A stretch of DNA of 64,000 nt from Elmis aenea (lineage: Eukaryota > Arthropoda > Insecta > Coleoptera > Elmidae), in the NCBI GenBank assembly GCA_947652605.1, contig OX393577.1:58676108-58740107 (forward strand), written 5' to 3'. Below, piece by piece: positions 15,101 through 27,100 of this stretch. A program made the position numbers and the translations under genes. The notes below the pieces were generated by a model, which searched no databases, was not told where the DNA came from, and saw nothing but the letters and a program-made list of their open reading frames with translations. Numbering within the stretch: the stretch's first letter is position 1; each line of letters starts with the position of its first letter.

Positions 15101-18100
15101 AGATATGGAGGCCTCTATTCCATTAATCAAAACCAATATGGAATTACATATACCAATAACTTTGATTAACCCGAACTTAGACGAAATACAAAGCTACTTT
15201 GCGCAAACTTTGAACAATATCATGGAGACCCATAAAAGTATCATCATGTGGGGTCAGAGAGGACCATCCAAAAGGGATGACAAAACAAAAGGCACTCTTA
15301 GATTTGTAGAAAAAGGTTAGTAGTCATTGTCCTGAACAAATTTTGTTCCAAGCGGAAAGAATCTTGAAAAATCCTTTAATCCAAGCTGCTTGTTAATTTT
15401 TGCCAGATTGGCTTACCACCTAAAGTATTTACATTCCTGATGCAAATTAAATTGTTAATTTTTTGTTCAGTTGAAGAAACAGTGGCACCGTTAGATCAGG
15501 TCCTTAGAAATTATTTTAAGATGATATCAGAACATAAGGAAATAGTTCGAATATTCATGGGCTTACAAGGTGCAATGTATTTGCTGAAACCTGATGTCAT
15601 TAAACTATTAGAGGTATTTTTATTTTTTTATTTAATAAATTGACTACCGTAAAATAAGGAGAAAATTACCTTTTAAAGTGAAAATCAGGTAAGGTTACAT
15701 AATTATTCCTTTGATTATTTTTAAGTTGTTTTTTGTTGTTATTGTCTTAAAGTAAGCCTCAATATTATTACTAAAAAATATCTTAACAGTTTTACAGAAA
15801 AAGCAGACATAAAATTTTTTTTTATCTTTAGGTCTTTCAAACTTTTAAGCACGTTTGTATTTAATATCTGTTTATTGAGGTATTGTGACACAGCTAAATT
15901 GGGACATTTTAAAAAGTTTCATTTGCTAGAAGTTTACATTGTAAGTGTGACTGCTGCAGAATTTACTTGGAAATGACGTTTAGTTGTTTTTTAATTGCAA
16001 ACATCACCTGTTTACGAAATCATGGCAAACTGTGATAATAACATTTTCACATAATTAGCCATTAACTCGGTTAATTTTTGCAACACATAAAACAGTCTAT
16101 ATTTTTAAAAAGTTTAAAAAAAAACGCACTTTCGTTTAAAGTCATGGCCTACTAGAGTTTCCACTTAAAAAACTATAAGTTTACTTATAACAAAGACGTG
16201 TTTATCTCAAAACAATAACTCAAGAGACTGATATCAGATTTTCGCTTACTATTATAGTAACCGAAGATACCCCATAAAACATTCGATTTTGGTTCATCCT
16301 TTACATTTTTTATTTATTTTTTCTAATCAAATACTAAAACAGTATTACAGCAATATATTTTTAATACTTATATATGATTTCCATTTTTCAAAGAAAAAAA
16401 AACAGTTGAAATTTAATATTTTTTTTAACTGTTTCGTAATATAATTTTTCTACAACCACTAATGTAAATGACTCTTACCGTAAATGGGTCCTTACGCACG
16501 GTAAGCAAAAAACAGTTTTTTAAAGAAATGATCAAAGTAGACTCACGTCAAACACTTCCTGCATGCCTAGTAAGTGAGTTATAGTTATAACACACGGTAA
16601 AAAAAACACACTTGTCTAGAAATGTCAAATTAGGCTTACGTCAAAATTGACAAGACAACGCAATTACATGTGTATATTAGCCAAAAAGCCGTTAAAATCG
16701 TAGGTATTATGTGGTCGTAGAAAAAATAAGCTACATAGCACGAGTTGTAAAGCAATTACACACTCATGGAAATACGCACTTCGTGCGCAACTTTTTCACT
16801 CGTTATCTTGTTATGTAATATACAATATACGTTACTTAATATTATTGTAGTATAAAATACTTAAAATTTTGAAGTAAAAAGCCCCCATCGATAATGGTGA
16901 ATTAGGATGACTTAACAAATTGCTTAATGATCTGGTTATCATATAATTTTCATTAAAAATACAATTATTTGCTGTTTTAAATTTTTTCAAGTACGTTTTT
17001 TAGACCTATAATCCACTAAATGTCATTCCTTTCATGTGACATTTTACTACAAAAATGCATTCTTGTACATTTATCATGGATTGTGAGTCTGAAAATGACA
17101 ATTAAAATTAAAAATGAATTCTAAAAAATTACAGATACAGTGAGCTCGCGTTATAAGCAACTTTTGGCGGCCAATTCCAATCTTAAAGTTGCTTATAACG
17201 TGAAAGTTGCTTATATGATAGAAATAGAAACAATTCGATTTTTAACATAAATAAATCTTGTTTTTAGTTACAAAACTAAAAATAAAAGTTCACCATAACA
17301 ACGCGATCGCGGTCGCGTTGTTATGGTGATCCGTGCGCTACCTATGTCAAACGATATACGCGCGTGCTACGTACCTTCAGTCGTGATCTATGTACTTGTA
17401 CATCTTTAAAATAAAAAAATATGATGTGATTTCATGGCAAGTATACAGAGCGGATGAAACGGCCTTATTATACAAGTGTTTACCGGACAAAACTGTAGTT
17501 CATTCATGTAAGAAAAATATTTCCGGGAGAAAAATATCTAAACAACGAGTTAGTTACTATTATGCCGTGTGCTAATTCCACCGACAATAATAAATTGAAC
17601 TTGATGGTCTTTGGTAAATTATATAAAGCTAAAAAATTTTAGTAATTTCATCTACCAGTTTATTATATTATTATACAGCGTCATTTAAAAAGTCTGCAAC
17701 AAATAGAAAATTTTTTATTATAAATTTCTCTAAAAAATTTATTCCTGATAAAAGTTGGTGCATGGTCTAAAACTAATGTAAGGGGAAAAAAAGTTTGATA
17801 AAAAGTCATAGAACACTAGATTTTGATTTTTGAAATATTTGCAAGTGTAAAGGGCCCTTATTTTAAGAGTTACAAAAAAAATGTGTAAGAAAAAGTTATG
17901 TAGAATCCAAGAATAAGTCTAGATATAAATTTTGACGGTCATATTCAAATTTTTATTTTTTAAGAAATTTTAACATTCAAAAAGTCTGCAAGAAATGGAA
18001 AAGTTTTTTATTATTGATTTTTCTGAAAATTTTATTCTTAATGAAAGTTGGTATATGGTCTAAATCTAATTTTAAGATGAAATAAAATTAATAAAAAGTC

Positions 18101-21100
18101 ATATGACACTAGATTTTAGTGGCTTTTTGATTTTTTGAATGTTAAAATTTCTTAAAAAATAAAAATTGTAATTTGACCGTCAAAATTTAAATCTAGCCTT
18201 ATTTTGGGATTCTTAAAAACCACTTTCACAATTTTTTTTTGTATCTCTTAAAATAAGGGTACTTTACTCTTGCAAATATTTCAAAAATCGCTAATATCTA
18301 GTGTGATATGACTTTTTATCAAACTTTTTTTTATCTTAAAATTAGTTTTAGACCATGCACCATCTTTTATCAAGAATAAAATTTTCTGAGAAAAAAATCA
18401 TAAAAATTTTTTCCATTCGTTGCAGACTTTTTGAATGACGCTGTATATTAATAATCTCCTAAAAATAAAATAATTATTGTTAAAAAATCTATTGTTACTC
18501 TAATTTTCAAACGATATTTTACTGCCCTTTTAAGTAACCTGAATGTTAAAAAAAAACTGAAAGTGCTATATCACTCAAAATTTTCGTAAAAATGTAAATT
18601 TTACGAAAACTGTTGACTTTAGACCCATATAACCTTTTACATTTATTAAAGTAAATTTTAAGAGAAATCCAAAAATGTAAAAATATACAGATGTTCTATT
18701 TAAAATTTCTAAGTTTGAATCCGTTTCCGGTTGAACCGGAAGTCGCATTGCAACCTTAATGTTTCCATCGAATCCGAAAAATACTATAACCCTCAAATAC
18801 AAAATTTCATTGTTATATCTGCAACAGTATTTTAGATATTTGTATTTTTAACTGTCACACTGACAGTTGCTTATATCGTATACTCCGATACGATAGTTGC
18901 TTATATCGAGTGTTGCTTACAACGCGAGTTGCTTATATCGTGGGTTGCTTATAACGCGAGCTTACTGTACTCGTATTTTGCATTAAGATGTAATATAAAT
19001 ATGGCATTTAGTAATTTAATGGAAATAAATCTCCAAAATATATAATTTTGGGAAAAGCTGTATTAATATTTCACAATATAATGAGATTAATTAAATAACA
19101 TTTTCGCAGAGTTATTTGTCATACAAATATCTATGGGTTGAGGACAGACAGGAACAAATTGTTGCGTTTTGCTCTAAAAATCCATTAGTTGTTGAAATTG
19201 GAGAAAGATTTGCAGAATATGAAAAACGAGCGGAAGAAATCCACAACCTACCAAGTGAACACAACATAGGAGCCGTACAAATAATTATGGGTATGTATCA
19301 TTGTGTTATAGATTCTCTATATTCGCCATCTACATTGATTCGTGTGGTACGTAAATAAGTGAATGAATTAATTTGTTTAGATTTAATAATAATACTAAAT
19401 TTTGTAATCATGTCCCATGAGGGTTCTCCACTTCTACGTTGAACTCGTTTTTTTTTTGTATTGTTTATTTTGTTGACATTTCATTCAAAATAATAATCAT
19501 CTAACTTTTTTCAGAAACGTTTAAATTAGCATTGTTAGTTGAATCCAACGCTTGGAAATATCTATTAGGAAAGAATCTTGGTGCCAAATACAAAGATAAA
19601 CTGACCGAAATGGTTGATTTTATTAAAGTACATGAAAAAATTCTTGCAAAACCAATTAAGGACCTTGAAGACTGCAGGTAAATATACAGGGAGAAATATA
19701 ATATGAAGAATGAAATAGGGTATTGATCTGAAATTATGGTTATGACCATAATGGCATATGATCTGTTTAATGAAAATATTTTGAACTTTTCCGGAAATAC
19801 CGGAAGTTGACATCTACTTTCTTATTTCAAATACAATGGTCTATTTTTTATTACGTATTTGGATTTAACACGTTATTTTAGAGGCACTTTTATTAGCATT
19901 CCCTATACCTAAGTGCACTTTTTAAAGATTTTTGAACTTTTTTGAAAATCTTTTGATTTCTATCATGATGCTTAATATTATCTACCGCCGCAATTTTTGA
20001 AGTGAAGATGCTCAAATTGAGACTATGCATAAAAGAAGAAACCTTGGAGTTCGTCCTGGAATTTCTGCAATCGATGCATTACTTACAGGGTGTCCATTTT
20101 TTTTTAAATTCAACTTCAGACCACTAAAACTTGTTTTGTTTCAAATACAATGCCCAATATTTTTTTTTTTCATTTTCTAATGCAAAATTAAATTCTATAT
20201 CAATCTTCATTAGCGTTTTCAATACCTATCAGCAATAATTTTCGAGTTATTAAGAATTTTTGATAAAGTCGATAGAAAACTGTAACATTTTTAATAGTAA
20301 GCCTTGGAAATGACAACAAATGCCAATATTAATAACTGTCAATCACTTTTATCGCGTTTGTCTGAAGTATCTATGAAAATGGAAAATCAAGAGTATTCAA
20401 ACACGGATATTTTGAACTTATTTTACATTCATGGACAATGTCACAAGATTATTGAAAGTGTGAACGAATAGTTGTGCATTTTTAATGTAGCTTGTACAGC
20501 ATAGTATGTTAAACCCAAGGAACTTTTATTAGCATTTCCTATACCTAAAAGCTGTGTTACACTATACAATTTCTTGTTCGAGAAATTTTATACTAGGTTG
20601 TACAGCTGTTGCCAAGTTACAATGTCGTAAATTGAAATAAGCGAAGTGTCAGTTTACGACATAAGACGTGTTGTAACTTGGCAACAGCTGTACAATCTAG
20701 TATAAAATTTTTTAACATGAAATTGTATAGTGTAATACCATTGAATAAAAAGATAAAGGAAGGAGCGTTATAGCGATACTAAGGCGTCCAGGTTAGCCTC
20801 TCAATATGGCGGATGCATGTTTCCGCTTCTCAGTGGCGTATCTAACATTTTAAAATATGTATTGATTAATGTAAATATTTGCTTTGTTTTGAATTGAGCC
20901 TGTTATTTACTTATTTTTTTCTTGTTTCGTGGTTGAGCGAATTGAAAAAAGGACAGCATATTTCAATATTTGGATTGTTTATTATGAGAGTTAAAAGATA
21001 TGCTGTACACAAATGCACGCCACTGATATGACATACCATTTTGACAGACCACATCAAATTTTCAATACATGATACACTACAAAATATTAACGTCTACTTA

Positions 21101-24100
21101 CCTATGAAACGTAATCTTTTAATCTTCAACATTTTTTGACCTAGTAAGACTACAAAATCTGCAGCTAACCATTGTAGCACACAAAACCCCAAATTTCTTG
21201 ACTGTTTGACCTGTCAAAACTGGCCGCCATCAGAGGCCATTTATGTCGTCATTTCCGTCGCCGCTCAAACGCTGCAGTATAGTATTAAAAGCTCATTCCT
21301 TTATCTTTTTATTCAATGGTGTAATACAGCTATTACAGGGTGTCCAAAATTTCATTTTGTTGTAATACAACTTCAGACCACTAAAACTCGTTTTTTTTCA
21401 AATACAATGCCCAAACTTTTTTTTCATGTTCTAATGCAAAATTACATTCTGCATCAATCTGTATTAGCGTTTCGTATATCTATCTGCAACAATTTTCGAC
21501 TTATTAAGAATTTTTGATAAAGTTAAGAGAAACTGTAACATTTTTAAATAGTCAGCCTTGGAAATGACAACAAATGCCAATACTTAATAACCGTCAACCA
21601 CTTTTATTGCGTTTGTCTGAAGTATCCATGAAAATGGAAAATCAAGAGTATTCGAACACGAATATTTTGAACTTATTTTATATCCGTGAAGAATGTCACA
21701 AGATTATTGAAAGAACTTGCCGTCTGTTCAATGAGAGGTATCCTCATTTGACTGTAATGACCAGACAGAAATTTCAATGAATAGAAATTAAATTTTTGCA
21801 ATTTAGAAGAGTGAAATTTGCTAGTATTCGGCCTAAGCGTGTGACAAGTAATGAAACTAATGAAGTTAACATCCTGTGATATTTTAATGACCATCCTCAG
21901 CAGTCAATTCGATTGGAAGCGCAAGACCGGTTTAATATACTATGCTGTATAAGCTACATTAAAAATGCACAACTTTTCGTTCGCACTTTCAATAATCTTG
22001 TGATGTTGTCTATTAATGTAAAATAAATTCAAAATATCCGTGTTTGAATACTCTTGATATTCCATTTTTATAGATACTTCAGACAAACCCAATAAAAGTG
22101 GTTTACAGTTATTAATATTGGCATTTGTTGTCATTTTCAAGGCTTACTATTTAAAAATGTTGCAATTTCTCTTAACTTTATAAAAAAATCTTAATAACTC
22201 GAAAATTGTTGCAGATAGGTATAGGAAACGCTAATACAGATTGATGCAGAATGTAATTTTGCATTAGAACATGAAAAACAATTTTGGGCATTGTATTTCA
22301 AAAAAACAAGTTTTAGTGGTCTGAAGTTGAATTAAAACAAAATTAAATTTTGGACACCCTGTAAGTAATGCATCTATTGCAAAAATTCCCGGATATACTC
22401 CAAGGTTTCTTCTAGGCATGGTCTAAATTTAGGCATTGTTGCTTCAAACATGAGGCCGTTAGATAATATTAAGCATCACGATGAAAATAAAAAAAATTCA
22501 AAAAAGTCCAAAAATATAAAAAAAGACTGCACTTAGGTATAGGGAATGCTAATAAAAATCCCTCTAAAATAAAGTGCTAAATCCAAAAATGCAATAAAAA
22601 ATAGACCATTGTATTTGAAATAAGAAAGTAAACGTCAACTTCCAGTATTTCGAGAAGTGTCGCCATATTGAAAATAATTATAACCATTTTATATTATAAA
22701 TTTATAACCAAAATTCCAGATCAATACCCTTTTTCATTCTTCATATATTTCTAATTCACGGTCCCAATCAATCACCCAGTACACTGAGCATTTTCTATCA
22801 TGATCAGCATTAAACGTTATGTATTAATTATTTTTTAAGGACCGCTATGGCTTGTCTACAACGTATCCGCGAGAATTTCATAGAAATGGACATGGATTTG
22901 GGTCTGATGGAAGAGGCATACAGCACCCTCTCGAGATTTAAAATAGACGTTGCCAAAGAAGATATTGAACGAGTAGATACATTGAGATACAACTTTACAA
23001 ACATGATTAATCATGTATGTATACGTAATGTTACTTATTGTTCAATTAATTTTACTTATAACTTGCTTATTTCAAATAACATTATAAGGACGACACTTTC
23101 TTAACGTAGATTTGAAATTAAAAACGTCGTTTTTGTATCAATATTGCAAAAACAAATAATTTGATGCAAGATTTTTTCATAGAATAGTTGCTCTTAAATT
23201 ATAGATCATTTTGACCCACTTAACCAACTTTATATCTTTTGCTGCTTACGATATCCCCATGCTCTGCACGATAACTGTATATTCAAATGTCAAACGACTC
23301 AAAACATTCCAAAAATGAAGTTAAAAATCCCATAATTTATTTTTTGTGCGATCGTACTAGAAAGAGTTGTTTAACGGACGCGTTAGCAACCATAAAGTAC
23401 TGCATTTTCGACACTATCCTTAGCAACGGCCGAAAAAGTTTTTTCGGCCGCCACAGCGTACGAAAAAGATCATTAATTTGCATTAAGCAGAACGGAAAGC
23501 GCATGTGCGTGTCTGAATACAAGTTCTCTGAGATTATGGCTTCCCCGCTAAGGGTAGTGACGTAGAGGTCTTTAGGTTGTTAACTGTCAGGTAGTTTATA
23601 ACCTTATATTTTCGTGTTGATACTGTTACTGAATACTGAATAAAAAATTTGTGCTAATTTACGTATGTTGTACGTTAAAGTAATTTATATATTTATATAA
23701 TATTAAATTTATGAATAAAACATTACAATCGCACAAAAAAAGGTTATTTAAATTATGTAGAATTATGTACGTTTCCACCGCTAACAGCATACGCCGTCAT
23801 CTGTCAGTGACAGAATATCACGTAGTTTCTAACCTATATTTTTGAAAAATACTAATAATTTTAATTGTTTTTAATTCGATCGCACAAAAAATGTAATATG
23901 CACCTCGGCCAAAACGTACTTTTTCGCCCTTGCCTGCAAACCAGACGCGGCCGAAAAATTTACATGTTTTGGCCTTGATACATAAATAACTCTTTTAATA
24001 TCTTTTTAGTTTTTGAGTATAATTAATTGAAAATGGGTATTTTTTGGGGAATGCAAGCTATCTAACAGTGGCATTTGTTTTTAATATCTTCTCAATGACT

Positions 24101-27100
24101 AAAAGCAGTTTATTAGATTGACAAGTCAATATTATATTTTCAGCTTTTATTTTTGATAACTAAATTGTTGCATCTAGAATTTTATTCTCTATTAAGTGAT
24201 ATGGATAACAATATGGCATCTATAACAAATAAAAAAGTTTAATATCTCTTAATGAAAACGCTTCAAAAACAAATGCCACCATTCGATTATTCGCATCTGA
24301 TCTGCAAAAAGGAGAGACTTTTTGTTTTAAATGGTTCAAGTTATTTGCAATTTGATAGCAGCTTTGAAATTAGCTCAAATTCTACACAGTGTTCATTTAA
24401 CTGTTTCTGCAGCTCACTTGATTTTTAATGTCCATAATGACCAATTTATTTTGGATATACAGGGTGGGATTGCATGGGTAATGCAATCCCACCCTGTCTC
24501 GGTTAATAGTCAAGATAGAGAAACGGTTAAATTACCAAAAATGTGCAGTTTTTTGAGACAAACTCAGAACCGGTTTCAAAAATATTCTATCATTTCCGGT
24601 TTTCGAGTTATTGAATAAAAAGTGTTTTTTTGTCATATTAATAATGTGTCGTATCTCAGTTATTAATTTTATACATTTATTTTTAGATATTTGTAAACAA
24701 TTTTATTTTTGTAGTATGTATTTTGTATGTATTTGGTAGTATATAGTGTTTTTTAGTTTGGTACGGGAGAGGGGGTTGGCAGGACTAGAGGCTGGCAACA
24801 GGAGGAAAAACGAGCAGTCTGAACGGGAAGTTCGAGACTGCAACAGGGCACGTGTAAAGTGCAGCTAGTTGGGTTACAGTTAAAGAAGTAAAACTTGATT
24901 AACAAATGGTTAATTGTTTAGTGTTTATTTAAAGTTTGAGATTAATAAAAAGGATTAAAAGAATAAAGTGAACTTTCTTTACACATCAGAAGTGGGATTT
25001 TCTGTGATATTCTGACGATTTTATACGTTACGAGAAACTACGCAGTATTCAATGACTTCGCAGTTTGCGAAAAATATGGACGCCGATAAAATGGCTGCGG
25101 GTAGTGAATCGTGGGTACCTAGTGCGACATCGACAAAGTTAGGTCCAGAGGATCAGGACTCCAGTGATGAAGGATCCTGTAGGACCACGACGAGTGGACA
25201 GGGAAATAGTAACAAGAAATGCGTAGGGGAATACCCCACCGGAGAATTAATGTCCGTGGTTGCGGCGCAGGCGCAGTCGATCAACGAGTTAATGGCTGCA
25301 GTTACCAACGTTACAGGCCTTGTCGGACAGATGGCGGCGGGAACGACAAATGACAACGCGCTAAATTTTCAAGTGATGCCGGATTTAAACCGAAACATCG
25401 GTACATTCACCGGACTTGAGGGCTCAATGAGAGCAGAGGAGTGGATCGGGGGTGTAAACGCGACGGCTAGGTTGTTCAGATGGCCGGAAGCGATAAAATT
25501 AGAAACAGCCCAAACGAACCTTCGGGGTGCAGCGCTGGATTGGTATCTTGCACGTCGGGGCGAAATTAGAGATTGGAACGATTTCGAGGGCAAGTTCAGA
25601 AGAACCTTCATACATGCGAGTACACTATCGGAAAAGTGGGACAAAATGAAACAGAGAAAGCAAAAGCCCGGAGAAAATACGATGGCTTATTTCCTGGAAA
25701 AACAAAAACTGTGTAGTAATGTTAATTTAACGATGAGCCAAACAAAGGAAGAGATACTGAAAGGACTATACGCGAAGGAAGCAGCTGCCAATTTAAGTGT
25801 GGCCGCACACTATGACCTCGAAGAACTTTTAAAAGATATCATGACGTGGGAACGAATGCGCGGGAATGATACGACAGCGATGAGAGGCGCGTCATCGGGC
25901 AACAGGACGAGTCCCCCAGTGCCAACGTATAATGAAAAAGGAGAACCCCGATGCTTCAAATGTAATCAGTTTGGACACATAAAACGTGACTGCCCAAGAG
26001 TGGTACGACAAACGGAAAAAAGATCGGTGTTAACTGTGGTGTCGCCTCTAATAGAACCAAATTCGGGGTCTAAGTTTATAAAAAGGGTGAAAATAAATGG
26101 ACGAGTTCAAGTGTCAGGGCTGATTGACTTTGGGAGTGCGGTGTGTACCATACGGTCGGACTGTGTGGACAGACACAATTTTAAATTAAGCCAGGGTGAG
26201 TTGGCAATCTATGCATTCGGAAACATGTCGAAACCGGCACTAAAGTGCACCGAAAAGGTAGAAACAATTTTAGAAATTGACGGCGTAACATCGGATGTGG
26301 TGTCGTTATGGAAGGTGCCGGAAACGGCGCAGGATGTGGACGTACTAATAGGACGACCATTTACAGAACAAACACATATTGCGTATGCCAAAATTAAAGA
26401 TGTGCTAACGTTCAGTTATGCGGACCAAGATCCGTTTCGTGAATTAAAATTAGAAGTGCCGGATATGCGTGAAAACATAACGGTGAAGGACAATTTTTGC
26501 ATTTCGCCAGGGACAATTAATTTAATTAAGATAGGACTGGACAATAACGGGGGTGATACGGTTGAGGTGCAGGTCCGGAACACCAGTGCAAAAGAAATTG
26601 TACTACACGACGGCGAAATTATCGGTAAATTACCGCGGGATACGAACAATACTGAAGTTGTGAAAGACATGTGTGCAATGGTATCAGAAGAACATAAAAC
26701 TCGACCATGGAGTAGGATCGAGCCAAATCAACTGAAGGTGGACAAGACGTTGACTAAAGTACAAGTTAATGATTTGGTGAATTTGCTGAATAAGTTCCGG
26801 GAGTGTTTCGCGTTAAGTTTGGACGAACTAGGTGGTACAGATTTGGTAGAAGTTGATATAAAAGATTCAGGTGTGCCAGTCCGTTGCAAACCGTACAGGA
26901 CGTCTGCTAAAGATCGAGAAGAAATAAATAAGATTGTTAGTGAATACCGAAGAGTAGGTATAGTTACTGATACAAATAGTGAATATGCATCGCCAGTGTT
27001 ACTAGTTAGTAAAAAGAACGGTGAAAAAAGAATGGTAGTTGACTATCGAAAACTGAACCTACAAACAGCCGCAATAAACTATCCAATCCCAATATTAGAC

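Larger units (their letters stand above)
17138..18967. mobile_element. pogo/Tigger-type element with TA duplication
   Basis: The ends CAGTGAGCTCGCGTTATAAG and its inverted form (CGCGAGCTTACTG) are flanked by TA. Sub-repeats of GTTGCTTATA lie in both arms. It has a transposase fragment at 17433-17630 and a younger fold-back (17674-18445). Confidence 0.8.
19685..22781. mobile_element. Composite fold-back of families I and J in intron 14
   Basis: An I left arm (19685-20083) is followed by a J arm, a G/H pair (20551-21330), a second J (21334-22362) and an I right arm ending ATCAATCACCCAGTA. J starts TTACAGGGTGTCCA and ends GGACACCCTGTAA inside GCATTACT/AGTAATGC of I. Confidence 0.7.

Noticed and set aside
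23287..23565. 92-codon frame in intron 15 with several Arg and Lys
   Set aside because: No domain, no splice link to the dynein, and an overlapping minus-strand frame of similar length from palindromic sequence.
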